From an uncultured Dehalococcoidia bacterium (GTDB taxonomy: Bacteria > Chloroflexota > Dehalococcoidia > Bin125), in NCBI GenBank assembly GCA_958295515.1, contig CATQGW010000005.1, positions 1 through 64,000 of the forward strand: a stretch of DNA of 64,000 bases, written 5' to 3'. The position numbers and the translations under genes were made by a program. Each line of letters starts with the position of its first letter. The first letter of the stretch is position 1. Under the pieces are notes generated by a model that saw nothing but the letters and a program-made list of their open reading frames with translations, was not told the origin of the DNA and did not search any database. Below are positions 17,016 through 26,604 of the stretch, piece by piece.

Positions 17016-19064
17016 TTAGGTGGCGGTGGGGGTTTCGGCGAGTTGGCGGACTTTTTGGGCTACGTGTTCGGGGACGGGGTCGTAGCGGACGAATTCCCAG
17101 GAGAAGGTGCCGCGGCCGCCGGTCATGGAGCGGAGGTCGGTGGCGTAGTGGAGGAATTCGGCCATGGGGCCTTCGGCGAGGACGTAGGAGTGGGCGGCGG
17201 GGTCGTCGGCTTGTTCCATGCCGAGGACGCGGGCGCGGCGGGAGTTGAGGTCGCTGATGACGTCGCCGGTGGATTGGTCGGGGACGAGGATGCGGTAGGA
17301 CTGGATGGGTTCGAGCAGGATGGGGCGTGCGGAGCCGGTGGCTTCGCGGAGGGCTTGGCTGGCGGCGAGTTTGAAGGCCATTTCGCTGGAGTCGACGTCG
17401 TGGTGTTTGCCGTCGTAGAGGACGACGCGGACGTCGGTGAGGGGGTAGGAGGCGATGGCGCCGCTGGGAAGGGATTCGAGGACGCCTTTTTCGACGGCGG
17501 GGATGTAGTTGCGGGGGACGGCGCCGCCGACGATTTCGTTGCCGAATTCGAAGCCGGCGCCGCGCTCGCGGGGTTCGACGCGGAGTGCGACGCGGGCGTA
17601 TTGGCCGTGGCCGCCGGTCTGTTTTTTGTGGAGGTATTCGGCCTGGCCGACGGCGGTGACGGTTTCGCGGTAGGGGACGCGGCGGTCGCGGATGTCGACT
17701 TCGACTTTGAATTTGCGGAGGAGTTGTCCGGCGGCGAGTTGGACGTGGGATTCGCCGAGGCCGGAGAGGATCATTTCGCCGTTGTCGCGGTCGCGCTCGA
17801 TGCGGAGGGTGGGGTCTTCTTCGACGAGGCGTGCGAGGCTGGGGCCGAGTTTGTCGACGTCGGCTTTGGAGCGTGGTTCGACGGCGGCGGCGAAGATGGG
17901 GGCGGGCATGTCGGGCGGGGGGACGATCAGGTTGGAGCCGGCTTTGCGGAGGGTGTCGAAGGTGGTGGTGCCGGAGAGTTTGGTGACGACGCCGAGGTCG
18001 CCGACGGGCATTTCGGCGGCGGTTTGGAGGTCTTTGCCGAGGGCGTGGGAGAGGCCGGAGAGGCGCTCGTCGTCGCCTTCGCGGGCGTTTTCGAGGTGGG
18101 AGTCTCCGCGCACGGTGCCGGCGGCGATGCGCAGGTAGGAGAGGCGGCCGACGAATTCGTCGGCGGTGGTTTTGAAGACGAAGGCGGCGGGGTCGCCGGC
18201 GGGGTCGGTTTCGAGGTCGTCGGCGAGGGGTGGGGCTTCGAGGGGGTTGGGGAAGGTGGTTTCGATCAGGCGGAGGAGCGGCCAGACGCCGATGGCGGAG
18301 GCGGCGCAGGCGGGCAGGACGGGGACGAGGGCGCCGGACTGGATTGCGGGTTTGAGGCCGGCGGCGAGGTCGTCGTCGGCCAGTTCTTCGTCTTCGAGGT
18401 AGGCCATCATGAGGTCTTCATCGATTTCGACGATTCGCTCGATCAGGCCGTCGCGGGCGTCGGCGGCGGTTGAGGCGGCGTCGGGCGGTGGGTCGGAGGG
18501 GTTGCGTCCGTCGCCCTCGTAGGCGCGTCCGTTGAGTACGTCGATTGCGCCGTTGAATTCGGATTCTGCGCCGATGGGGATGAAGAGGGGTTGGCATTCG
18601 GGGCCGAGGACGCGCTGGACGGATTCGAGGGTTTCATCCCAGCTGGAGTTTTCGCGGTCGAGGCGGGTGATGACGACGGCGCGGGGGATGCCGCGTCGGC
18701 GTGCCATTCGCCAGGCGGTTTCGGTGCCGACCTGGACGCCGGAGGAGGCGTCGACGACGACGATGGCGGCGTCGGCGACGGCGTTGGCGGCGACGACTTC
18801 GCCGATGAAGTCGGCGTAGCCGGGGGTGTCGAGGAGGTTGATGCGGAGGTCGTTGGGGGTGAGGGAGACGAGGGAGGTGTTGACGGACATGCCTCGGCTG
18901 CGCTCTTCGGGGTCGAAGTCGGAGACGGTGTTGCCGTCTTCGACGCGGCCAATGCGTGAGACGGCGCCGGTGGCGAAGGCGAGGGCTTCGACGAGGGTGG
19001 TTTTGCCGGCGCCCTGGTGTCCGACGACGGCGATGTTGCGGATGTGTTGGGGGGTTGTGGTCAT
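17016..19064 (-). CDS. Elongation factor G-like translational GTPase (EF-G2 type)
   Basis: ATG 19064 (MTTTPQHIRNIAVVGHQGAG) with a GGAG upstream; 682 residues, full EF-G length. G1 is GHQGAGKTTL, switch 1 RGMSVNTSLV, G3 DTPGYADF. The G4 motif reads TRLD where canonical EF-G has NKMD. Domains IV and V are present (TGGHGQYARVALRVEP and LRSMTGGRGTFSWEF). Such divergent EF-G paralogues are common in several bacterial phyla and their roles range from specialised translocation to recycling. No ribosomal protein or tRNA genes sit nearby, so it is not the str-operon fusA. Hence no fusA symbol is given. Confidence 0.85.
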   Translation of the reverse strand: MTTTPQHIRNIAVVGHQGAGKTTLVEALAFATGAVSRIGRVEDGNTVSDFDPEERSRGMSVNTSLVSLTPNDLRINLLDTPGYADFIGEVVAANAVADAAIVVVDASSGVQVGTETAWRMARRRGIPRAVVITRLDRENSSWDETLESVQRVLGPECQPLFIPIGAESEFNGAIDVLNGRAYEGDGRNPSDPPPDAASTAADARDGLIERIVEIDEDLMMAYLEDEELADDDLAAGLKPAIQSGALVPVLPACAASAIGVWPLLRLIETTFPNPLEAPPLADDLETDPAGDPAAFVFKTTADEFVGRLSYLRIAAGTVRGDSHLENAREGDDERLSGLSHALGKDLQTAAEMPVGDLGVVTKLSGTTTFDTLRKAGSNLIVPPPDMPAPIFAAAVEPRSKADVDKLGPSLARLVEEDPTLRIERDRDNGEMILSGLGESHVQLAAGQLLRKFKVEVDIRDRRVPYRETVTAVGQAEYLHKKQTGGHGQYARVALRVEPRERGAGFEFGNEIVGGAVPRNYIPAVEKGVLESLPSGAIASYPLTDVRVVLYDGKHHDVDSSEMAFKLAASQALREATGSARPILLEPIQSYRILVPDQSTGDVISDLNSRRARVLGMEQADDPAAHSYVLAEGPMAEFLHYATDLRSMTGGRGTFSWEFVRYDPVPEHVAQKVRQLAETPTAT

Positions 19065-19219
19065 CGTCTGCTCCGCGGGTTGGGGTTGGTGGGGATGGTA
19101 GCTGATGGTGGGGGGTGGGTTGGTGCAGACGCTGCGGGCGGTTGGGCGCAGGGCGATTGACGCGCGGAGAGGCTCGGTCGTAGCTTGCCTGCCAGCAGGC
19201 GGCCGCGAGAGTGGGCAGC

Positions 19220-21022
19220 ATGGTGAGGGCGGCTGCGGCGATTGCGTTGATGGTCGCGCTCGCAGCGTTTGGCGCTGGAGTGGATCGGGATGGCGCGGCT
19301 GCCCAGTCTGGAGTGCGTGCAACGGCGATCTCGGCAGGTGCAGCGCATGCATGCGTTCTGCTGGACTCGGGCGCGATCGAGTGTTGGGGCTACGGAGACT
19401 ACGGCAGGACGGACGCGCCGGGCGGTGTGTTCAGCGCGGTGAGCGCCGGCTGGCGGCACAGTTGCGGGTTGCGTGCGGATGGGTCAGTCGTGTGTTGGGG
19501 AAGCAACGACGAGGGGGAGTTGGACGCGCCGGGCGGTGCGTTCAGCGCGGTGAGCGCCGGCGGAGGGCATAGTTGCGGGTTGCGTCCGAATGGGTCAGTC
19601 GTGTGTTGGGGAAGCAACGACGCGGGACAGTCGGACGCGCCGGGCGGCGTGTTTAGCGGGGTGAGCGCGGGCTATGCGCACAGTTGCGGGCTGCGCGCGA
19701 ATGGGTCCGTCGTGTGTTGGGGAAGCGACAAAACGAGCCAGTTGGGCGCGCCGAGCGGTGTGTTCAGCGCAGTGAGCGCCGGCTGGTGGCACAGTTGCGG
19801 GTTGCGTGCGGATGGCATGGTCGAGTGTTGGGGGAGCAATAGCTACGGCCAGGCTGACGCTCTGGGCGGCACGTTTCTCGCTGTGGACGCGGGCGAGGGG
19901 CATAGTTGTGGGCTGCGGGAGAGCGGCGCGGTGGCGTGCTGGGGACGAAATTGGGACGGGAGCTCGGAGCCACCAGACGGGTCGTTCAAGGTGGTGAGCG
20001 CCGGCGGGCGGGTGAGCTGTGGATTGCTGGAAAGCGGCGGGGTGCGGTGTTGGGGCGATGGCGACTTCGGCCAGGACGGCGCGCCGGGCGGCGTGTTTCT
20101 CGCTGTGGATGCGGGCGGGCAGCACAGTTGCGGGTTGCGTGGGGATGGCCTGGTCGAGTGCTGGGGGGACAATCGCTTCGGCCAGGCTGACGCTCTGGGC
20201 GGCGCGTTTCTCGCTGTGGATGCGGGCGGGCAGCACAGTTGCGGGTTGCGTCGACACGGGGCCGTGGTGTGCTGGGGCGACAACTCGGACGGTCAGGCGA
20301 ACGCACCGGGCGGCGTGTTCAGCGCTGTGGATGCGGGCCTGGAGCATAGTTGCGGGTTGCGTGGGGATGGCAGAGTCGAGTGCTGGGGCGACAATCACTT
20401 CGGTCAGGCGAGCGCACTCAGCGGTGTGTTCAGCGCTGTGAGCGCCGGTGAGCGGCACAGTTGCGGGCTGCGTGTGAGCGGCGCGGTTGAGTGCTGGGGC
20501 AGCAACGCGGACGGGCAGCTCGACTCGCCGGGCGGCGTGTTCCGTACAGTGGGGGTCGGCGGGCGGCACAGTTGCGGGTTGCGTCCGAATGGCAGGGTCG
20601 AGTGCTGGGGCGACAACCGCAACCACGGCCGAGCCTCTCCGCCGCGCTACCCGCTCAGCGCAATGAGCGTAGGCGGAGAGCAGATGTGTGGACTCCGAGA
20701 CGGCGGCGTGGAGTGCTGGAGTTTTATACACGGCGTCCATCCGCGACGGCCTAGAGGCGAGCAGGTTGCCGTGAGCGCCGGAGCGATCCACGTTTGCGCG
20801 CTGAGCGCCGGCGGGGTCGTCTCGTGCCGTCTGACGTGGTACAGCGCTGCCGAGGAGCCGGCCTGGCTGCGCGACCCGCCGCCGGCGCTGCCGAGGACGG
20901 GTACCGGCGGGCTGCTGGGATACGGCGAGGCGGCGCGGCGGGCGGGTCTTCAGGCGTTCGGGGCTGCGATGCTTTCTTTGCTCGTACTGACGTTGCTGCG
21001 GAGGGGCTGTAGGCGCTCGTGA
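19220..21022 (+). CDS. Secreted RCC1-repeat protein with LPxTG-type sorting tail
   Basis: ATG 19220 (MVRAAAAIALMVALAAFG) begins a signal peptide; 600 residues. About 13 tandem repeats of 37 residues follow, each close to FSAVSAGxxHSCGLRxxGxVxCWG, with two cysteines per repeat, forming a predicted RCC1/BLIP-II-like beta-propeller. The repeats are also similar at DNA level. After the propeller comes a short PPPALPRTG, then a hydrophobic segment (FGAAMLSLLVLTLL) and RRGCRRS, the pattern of a sortase substrate or a C-terminal membrane anchor. No sortase lies in the window. The ligand is unknown; paired cysteines suggest disulfides, which fits the thiol redox proteins nearby. Confidence 0.8.
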   Translation: MVRAAAAIALMVALAAFGAGVDRDGAAAQSGVRATAISAGAAHACVLLDSGAIECWGYGDYGRTDAPGGVFSAVSAGWRHSCGLRADGSVVCWGSNDEGELDAPGGAFSAVSAGGGHSCGLRPNGSVVCWGSNDAGQSDAPGGVFSGVSAGYAHSCGLRANGSVVCWGSDKTSQLGAPSGVFSAVSAGWWHSCGLRADGMVECWGSNSYGQADALGGTFLAVDAGEGHSCGLRESGAVACWGRNWDGSSEPPDGSFKVVSAGGRVSCGLLESGGVRCWGDGDFGQDGAPGGVFLAVDAGGQHSCGLRGDGLVECWGDNRFGQADALGGAFLAVDAGGQHSCGLRRHGAVVCWGDNSDGQANAPGGVFSAVDAGLEHSCGLRGDGRVECWGDNHFGQASALSGVFSAVSAGERHSCGLRVSGAVECWGSNADGQLDSPGGVFRTVGVGGRHSCGLRPNGRVECWGDNRNHGRASPPRYPLSAMSVGGEQMCGLRDGGVECWSFIHGVHPRRPRGEQVAVSAGAIHVCALSAGGVVSCRLTWYSAAEEPAWLRDPPPALPRTGTGGLLGYGEAARRAGLQAFGAAMLSLLVLTLLRRGCRRS

Positions 21023-21143
21023 CGGGTAGCCATAGCGCCGATGGTGTTTGGTCTCGAATGCGCAACGCACGTGCCTCAGGCTGTTGTACTGGTGGCAAAC
21101 GCGGGTGTGATGGAGGTGGGGGGTGGGAGGTAGTGCGGTAGGG

Positions 21144-21540
21144 ATTCCCGCTTTCGCGGGAATGACGGAAGTGTAGGGGCGGGGATGACGGAAAGGGAGG
21201 GGCGGCCTTTCTCCCGTCATTCCCGCGCACGCGGGAATCTTGTGGCGGTACTTGGGAGGTTGCGCGGTGGAGATTCCCGCTTTCGCGGGAATGACGAACA
21301 GGGGGGCGGTATAACGGAGAGGGGAGCGGGGATGACGGAGGCGGGGGGTGGGAGGGGGGGCGGTGGGGATTCCCGCTTTCGCGGGAATGACGGGAAGGGG
21401 AGGTGGGCTGTTGGGCGGGGGTGGGTGCTGGTCACGGCGAGATACCCGCGGCAAGCGCGGGTATGACGGGATCTCTTGCGGGTATGACGGGATCATTTTG
21501 CGGGTGTGACGGGAGCTGTTTTGCGGGTGTGACGGAAGTG
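21144..21540. repeat. Cluster of short dispersed palindromes
   Basis: The gap between 21023 and 21571 has no gene. It holds four palindromes of the ATTCCCGC-loop-GCGGGAAT type at 21144, 21219 (opposite orientation), 21273 and 21369, and one ATACCCGCG-GCAAG-CGCGGGTAT at 21442-21464 preceded by GTGCTGGTCACGGCGAG. Most are followed by TGACGG, and a run of GCGGGTRTGACGG fragments continues to about 21540. Confidence 0.8.
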
Positions 21541-21571
21541 GGGAGCGGGGGGTGGTGGAGGTGGGGGAGGG

Positions 21572-23290
21572 TTAGTGGGGGGAGAGGTCTTGGATTTCTA
21601 GTTCGGGGCGGTGGTTGCGGTCGCGGCGGAGGGTCCAGACGATGTCGATGTGTTGGCCGGGGTGGATGGGGGTTTGGCCTTGCCGCCAGGCGACGGCGGG
21701 CCAGTGGGGGGCGCGCCAGGCGGGGTGGCGGGGGGCGAGTTTGAGGCGGAGGTGGGCGTGGTCTTTGCCGAGGGTGCGGGCTTCGGCGATTTTGATGTTT
21801 TCGGAGAGGAAGAGTGGGGTGGGGTTGGCTGCGCCGAAGGGTGCGAGGCGGTTGATCCAGCGGACGTGATCGGGGTTCAGGGCGTCGAGGGGGACGCGGC
21901 CGTCGATTTCGAGGGCAGGCTCGGGTGGGGCGGCGGAGGCGGCGTGGAGGCTTGCTTCGGCGGTCTGGTGCAGGCGTTCGAGCAGGGCGGGCAGGTGTTG
22001 GGTTTCGGCGCTGAAGGCGGCGGCGCGGGCGTGGCCGCCGTGACGGAGGAGGAGGTCGCTGCAGTCGGCGAGCATTGCGGCGAGGTCGTAGGGGGCGGGG
22101 GCGCGTCCGGAGGCCTGGGCGATGCCGTTGTCGACGCTGTAGGCGAAGGCAGGGCGGTGGAAGCGGTCGACGAGGCGTCCGGCGATGATGCCGACGACGC
22201 CGGGGTGGGTGTGCTCGTCGCCGGCGAAGAGGATGAGCGGCTGCGCGCCGTTGGGGGACTGGCGCTCGACCTGGCTGAGGGCGCGCTGGAAGGCCTGGTC
22301 GGAGAGTTGGCGTCGGCGGCGGTTGAGCGCGTCGAGCTGTTTGGCGCGTTGTTTGGCTTCCGGAGCTGTCTCGCTGAGCAGTAGTTCGACGGCGAGCGAG
22401 GCGTCTTCGAGGCGTCCGGCGGCGTTGATGCGGGGGGCGATTTGGAAGGAGACGGCTTCGGCGTCGAGGGGGCCGGGCGGTCCGAGCGCGGCGAGGGCTG
22501 CGAGTCCGGGGCGCTCGATGGGGCTGAGCGAGCGCAGGCCGGCGTGGACGAGGCGTCGGTTTTCGCCGTTGAGGGGGACGACATCGGCGATGGCGCTGAG
22601 GGCGGCGAGGTCGAGCCAGTGTTCGGTGGGGGTGTCGAGGGCGGCGGCGCGCATGAGGGCGTGGGCGAGGTGCCAGGCGAGGCCGCCGGTGGAGAGTTCG
22701 GCGAGGGGGTGGCGGCCGGGTTCGGTGTGGGGGGCGACGAGGGCGGCGACGTGGGGGAGCGACGGGCCGGGGGTGTGGTGATCGACGACGATGAACTGGA
22801 GTCCGAAGCGGTCTTCGGCTTGGCTGAGGAGGTCGTTGGCGGTGATTCCGCAGTCGGCGGTGATGATGAGGCTCGCGCCTTCGGCGGCGAGGCGTTCGAG
22901 TTGGGCTTCGTGCAGGCCGTAGCCGTGTTCGCGGCGGTTGGGGATGAACCAGCGGCTGTTTACGCCGAGGCGGGTGAGCGCTTCGTGGAGGATGGTGGTG
23001 GCGGTGACGCCGTCGACGTCGTAGTCGCCGTAGACGGCGACGGTTTCGCGGTCGCGCGCGGCTTGCATGATTCGTTCGACGGCGTGATCGATGCCGTCGA
23101 GTTGGGTGTTGGGGGTGTGTTGGTCGGGGTTGAGGAAGCGTTCGGCCTGGGCGGCGTTGGCAATGCCGCGGCGTCGCAGGAGGCGTCCGACGAAGGGGGG
23201 GGCGTCGAGGTCGGGGATGGTGGGGGCGTCATCGGGGCCGGCGACGCGCCAGAGGCGGCCGCTGAGGCCGCTGCGGTGCTCGCCGGGCAC
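21572..23290 (-). CDS. recJ: Single-stranded-DNA-specific exonuclease RecJ
   Basis: ATG 23290, 572 residues, the short bacterial RecJ length. DHH-family motifs are in order: VYGDYDVDGVTATT, ITADCGITAND, and VVDHHTPG (the DHH itself), then the DHHA1 end with GIIAGRLVDRFHRP and GHARAAAFS. RecJ degrades single-stranded DNA 5' to 3' in recombination and mismatch or base-excision repair. It follows fabF by 5 bp on the same strand, probably one transcript, though no functional link is known. The preceding 550 bp are the palindrome cluster. Confidence 0.95.
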   Translation of the reverse strand: MPGEHRSGLSGRLWRVAGPDDAPTIPDLDAPPFVGRLLRRRGIANAAQAERFLNPDQHTPNTQLDGIDHAVERIMQAARDRETVAVYGDYDVDGVTATTILHEALTRLGVNSRWFIPNRREHGYGLHEAQLERLAAEGASLIITADCGITANDLLSQAEDRFGLQFIVVDHHTPGPSLPHVAALVAPHTEPGRHPLAELSTGGLAWHLAHALMRAAALDTPTEHWLDLAALSAIADVVPLNGENRRLVHAGLRSLSPIERPGLAALAALGPPGPLDAEAVSFQIAPRINAAGRLEDASLAVELLLSETAPEAKQRAKQLDALNRRRRQLSDQAFQRALSQVERQSPNGAQPLILFAGDEHTHPGVVGIIAGRLVDRFHRPAFAYSVDNGIAQASGRAPAPYDLAAMLADCSDLLLRHGGHARAAAFSAETQHLPALLERLHQTAEASLHAASAAPPEPALEIDGRVPLDALNPDHVRWINRLAPFGAANPTPLFLSENIKIAEARTLGKDHAHLRLKLAPRHPAWRAPHWPAVAWRQGQTPIHPGQHIDIVWTLRRDRNHRPELEIQDLSPH

Positions 23291-23295
23291 GCGGG

Positions 23296-24540
23296 CTAGC
23301 CCTCCCAGCGTCGGAAGGCGAGGCAGGCGTTATGTCCGCCGAAGCCCATGGAGTTGCTGAGGGCGACGCGCACTTCGCGCGGGCGGGCGACGTTGGGGGT
23401 GTAGTCGAGGTCGCACTCGGGGTCGGGATGTTCGAGGTTGATGGTGGGCGGGATGAGGCTTTCGCGGATGGCCTGGACGGTGGCGACTGCCTCGATTGCG
23501 CCGGCCGCGCCGAGCAGATGGGCGGTCATCGATTTGGTCGAGGAGATGGAGAGTTGCCAGGCGGCTTCGCCGAAGACGCTCTTGATCGCCATGGTCTCGA
23601 AGCGGTCGTTGAGCGGGGTGGAGGTGCCGTGGGCGTTGATGTAGTCGACGTCGGCGGGGTCGACCCGGGCCTGTTCGAGGGCGGCGCTCATGGCGCGGAC
23701 GCCGCCGTCGCCGCCCTCGGCGGGCTGGGTGATGTGGTAGGCGTCGCCGAAGGTGGCGTAGCCGCAGAGTTCGGCGAGGATGTCGGCGCCGCGTTCGCGA
23801 GCGCGGTCGGCGCGTTCGAGCACGAGGATGCCGGCGCCCTCGCCCATGACGAAGCCGTCGCGCTCGGCGTCGAAGGGGCGTGAGGCGGCGGCGGGGGGTT
23901 CGTTGCGAGCGGAGAGGGCGCGAGCGGCGGCGAAGCCGGCGACGGCCATCTCGCAGATGGGGGCTTCGGCGCCGCCGGCGAGCATCAGATCGGCGTCGCC
24001 GCGGCGGATGGTCTCGGCGGCGAGTCCGAGGGCGTCGGCGGCGCTGGAGCAGGCGGAGACGGGTGCGAGGTTGGGGCCGCGCGCGCCGAGGGCGATGCTG
24101 ACCTGCCCGCTGGCCATGTTGGGCAGCATCATGGGGACGACGAAGGGCGAGACGCGCTCGGGGCCGCGTCGGTCGAGGACGCGGAACTGGGCCTCGGTGG
24201 TGATGATGCCGCCGATGCCGGTGCCGACCATCACGCCGGCGCGGTCGGAGCCTTCAAAGTGGCTCAATCCGGCGTGTTGGACGGCCTCGTGTGCGGCGGC
24301 GACGGCGAACTGGCTGTAGCGGTCCATGCGCCGCGCTTCTTTTTTGGGCATGTAGTCGGCGGGGTCCCAGTCGGGGACCTGTGCGGCGATGCGGACGCCG
24401 AGGCGATGGGGGTCGAAGAGGTGGATGGTTTCGACGCCGGAGCGTCCGGCGGCGAGGCCGTCCCAGGTGTCGGTGAGGTTGTGTCCGAGTGCGGAGACGA
24501 CGCCCATGCCGGTCACCACAATGCGCTGGTCGTCAGTCAT
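23296..24540 (-). CDS. fabF: 3-oxoacyl-ACP synthase II
   Basis: ATG 24540, 414 residues. The thiolase-fold condensing enzyme elongates acyl-ACP with malonyl-ACP in fatty acid synthesis. The catalytic cysteine is in APVSACSSAADAL, the two histidines in INAHGTSTPLND and MTAHLLGAAGA, and the Lys in STKSMTAHLL. The start MTDDQRIVVTGMGVVSALG is typical. The gene lies just upstream of recJ. Together with acpS 2 kb away it suggests a local group of acyl-carrier functions, although acpP and fabD are not here. Confidence 0.95.
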   Translation of the reverse strand: MTDDQRIVVTGMGVVSALGHNLTDTWDGLAAGRSGVETIHLFDPHRLGVRIAAQVPDWDPADYMPKKEARRMDRYSQFAVAAAHEAVQHAGLSHFEGSDRAGVMVGTGIGGIITTEAQFRVLDRRGPERVSPFVVPMMLPNMASGQVSIALGARGPNLAPVSACSSAADALGLAAETIRRGDADLMLAGGAEAPICEMAVAGFAAARALSARNEPPAAASRPFDAERDGFVMGEGAGILVLERADRARERGADILAELCGYATFGDAYHITQPAEGGDGGVRAMSAALEQARVDPADVDYINAHGTSTPLNDRFETMAIKSVFGEAAWQLSISSTKSMTAHLLGAAGAIEAVATVQAIRESLIPPTINLEHPDPECDLDYTPNVARPREVRVALSNSMGFGGHNACLAFRRWEG

Positions 24541-24625
24541 GCCGTCTCCGGAGGATTCCGCTGTGCAGGTCAGTGTAGCTGTGGGGCGGGAATGGAGGTG
24601 GGGAATGTGTTGGGAGGAGTGACGA

Positions 24626-24871
24626 TCAGCGAGTCAGCTGTGCGATCAGCAGGCCGATGATGACGAGCAGGAAGGGCAGCAGCACCGCCAGGGCGCGCCA
24701 AGCGACGGAGTGGATGACGTTGTGCATTTGCGCGTCGTGGAGCGCCAAATCGTCTTTGGTGACGAGGTCCGAGTCGCCCTCAGCCAGGGCATCGGTCAGT
24801 TCGTGGGCGCTGGCTTCGTCCATGCCGGTGCGGACGAAGATGTCGTACGCGCGGGGTTTGTCGAGCGCCAT
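24626..24871 (-). CDS. Small tail-anchored membrane protein (81 aa)
   Basis: ATG 24871 (MALDKPRAYDIFVRTGMDEA). A soluble acidic-helical part of about 55 residues is followed by one strong transmembrane helix (ALAVLLPFLLVIIGLLIAQL) and a final TR, so the protein is anchored by its tail. The first half, with TGMDEASAHELTDAL and LVTKDDLAL, resembles the short bacterial relatives of DUF1640/CCDC90 proteins. Function unknown. It is 61 bp downstream of nnr on the same strand. Confidence 0.6.
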   Translation of the reverse strand: MALDKPRAYDIFVRTGMDEASAHELTDALAEGDSDLVTKDDLALHDAQMHNVIHSVAWRALAVLLPFLLVIIGLLIAQLTR

Positions 24872-24932
24872 AGCGGGATGGTAGCAAGATCCTCCGGCTT
24901 CCCTTCTCCGCAAAGGGGAAGAGGGGCACCTG

Positions 24933-26594
24933 CTACAACTCAGGTGGAGCGCCGCCGAAGAGGGATTCGAGGCCGCCGCCCATGCCTTGGTCCATTGCGC
25001 CGCTGAGGCCGAGGCCGCCGCCGAGGGCGGGGGTTTCGAGGGGCTCTTCGCCGGCCAGGGAGCGGGAGGCTAGGGCGAGGTGTTCGGCGATGTCGCCGGC
25101 GGTGACGCCGATGGTGCCGCGGGTGCGTGCGGCGCGGTTGCCGGCGTCGGCGTGGAGGTAGACGCCGAGGGTGGCGGCTTCGTAGGGGGGGAGTCCCTGG
25201 GCAAGGAGCGCGCCGATTGCGCCGGTGAGGACATCGCCGGTGCCGGCGGTGGCGAGGGCGGGTTGGGCGATTTCGGAGACGCGGGCGCGTCGGTCGGGGG
25301 CGGCGACGACGGTGTTTGCGCCTTTGAGAACGACGGTGGCTTGCCACTCGGCGGCGGATTCGCGGGTGAGGGTGAGGCGCGCGGTCTGTACGTCGTCGTT
25401 GGAGCGGTTGGTGAGGCGAGCCATTTCGCCGGGGTGTGGGGTGAGCACGAGGGGGGCGGCGGCGCTCCAGCCGGGGCGGGCGGCGAGGTGGTTGAGGGCG
25501 TCGGCGTCGACCACGACGCCGGGTAGGTGTGCAAGCGCGGGATCGCTGAGCAGTTGGTGGACGAGCTCGGCGGTGGGTTCTGCGAGGCCGAGTCCGCAGC
25601 CGATGGCCAGGGCGGAGGCGGAGTTCAGGGCTTCGCGGAGCAGGGGCAGCGCGGCGGGGCCGATTGCGCCTGGGTGGTCGTGGTCGGGCAGGGGCAGCCA
25701 GGTCGCTTCGGGGGCGGCGGAGATCATCGCGGGGTAGAGCGAGGCGGGTGTGGCGACGGTGACCAGTCCTGCGCCGGCGCGGTAGGCGGCGTTGGCGGCG
25801 AGGATCGCGGCGCCGGGATAGCGGGCGGAGCCGGCGACGATGAGGAGCGTGCCGTGGGTTCCTTTGTGGGCGTCGGGGGCGCGCTGGGGGAGCAGGGCTT
25901 TGGCAGCGCGGCGTTCGAGCAGCTCGGTGCCGAGGTGATCGTCGAGGCCGGCGGGGATGCCGATTTCGACGGCCTGGACGGCGCCGGCGAAGGATGCGCC
26001 GGGCTGGAGGTAGAGGCCGACTTTGGGGGCGTGGAAGGTGACGGTTTCATCGGCGGCGACGGTGAGGGGGTCGGCGCGTCCGGAGTCGGCGTCGACGCCG
26101 CTGGGGAGGTCGACGGCGATCAGTTTGGGCGGGACGGTTCGGGAGCGGGCGGCGGCGAGGCGCTGCATGATTTGGGCGAGGTCGCCTGCGATGGGTCGGG
26201 AGCGGCCGGTGCCGAGCAAGCCGTCGATGACGGTTTCCGCGCCGTGCATGAGGGCGTCGAGGGCTTCGAAGTTGTCGTCCTGCGCGAGATCGCCGCCGAC
26301 TGCGCCGGCCTGGAGGGCTTCGCGCCAGCGTTGGTCGTCGCGGGGTCGGAGGGCGTAGCAGCGGACTTGCGCGCCCCACTCGGCGAGGTGTCGGGCGGCG
26401 ACGAGGGCGTCGCCACCGTTGGCGCCGGGGCCGACGAGGGCGACGATGCGTCGGTCTTCGAGCGAGCCGAGCTGCATCCAGCATTCCTGGGCGACGGCGA
26501 GGCCGGCCTGCTCCATGAGTTCGTCGGTGGAGGTGCCGGCGTCTGCGGCGCGCTGTTCGAGGTCGCGCATTTCGGCGGCGGTGAGGAGTTTCAT
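24933..26594 (-). CDS. nnr: Bifunctional NAD(P)HX epimerase/dehydratase
   Basis: ATG 26594, 553 residues. The N-terminal YjeF_N-like epimerase domain has VALVGPGANGGDALVAARHL and IAVDLPSGVDADSG; the C-terminal ADP-dependent dehydratase has HKGTHGTLLIVAGS, TPHPGEMARLT and the ATP-site TAGTGDVLTG. It repairs hydrated NADH and NADPH formed by damage or by GAPDH. The acpS stop lies 10 bp upstream, an acpS-nnr order seen in many bacteria. The 3' tail is Gly-rich with GMGGGLESLFGG, of no known role. Confidence 0.93.
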   Translation of the reverse strand: MKLLTAAEMRDLEQRAADAGTSTDELMEQAGLAVAQECWMQLGSLEDRRIVALVGPGANGGDALVAARHLAEWGAQVRCYALRPRDDQRWREALQAGAVGGDLAQDDNFEALDALMHGAETVIDGLLGTGRSRPIAGDLAQIMQRLAAARSRTVPPKLIAVDLPSGVDADSGRADPLTVAADETVTFHAPKVGLYLQPGASFAGAVQAVEIGIPAGLDDHLGTELLERRAAKALLPQRAPDAHKGTHGTLLIVAGSARYPGAAILAANAAYRAGAGLVTVATPASLYPAMISAAPEATWLPLPDHDHPGAIGPAALPLLREALNSASALAIGCGLGLAEPTAELVHQLLSDPALAHLPGVVVDADALNHLAARPGWSAAAPLVLTPHPGEMARLTNRSNDDVQTARLTLTRESAAEWQATVVLKGANTVVAAPDRRARVSEIAQPALATAGTGDVLTGAIGALLAQGLPPYEAATLGVYLHADAGNRAARTRGTIGVTAGDIAEHLALASRSLAGEEPLETPALGGGLGLSGAMDQGMGGGLESLFGGAPPEL

Positions 26595-26604
26595 GGGATG
26601 GATT

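Noticed and set aside
16986-18473. 495-residue plus-strand frame, Gly/Ala/Asp-rich
   Set aside because: Antisense shadow of the EF-G-like gene, which carries all GTPase motifs.
21140-21540. CRISPR array
   Set aside because: The palindromes vary in spacing and orientation and are part of a family scattered across the window.
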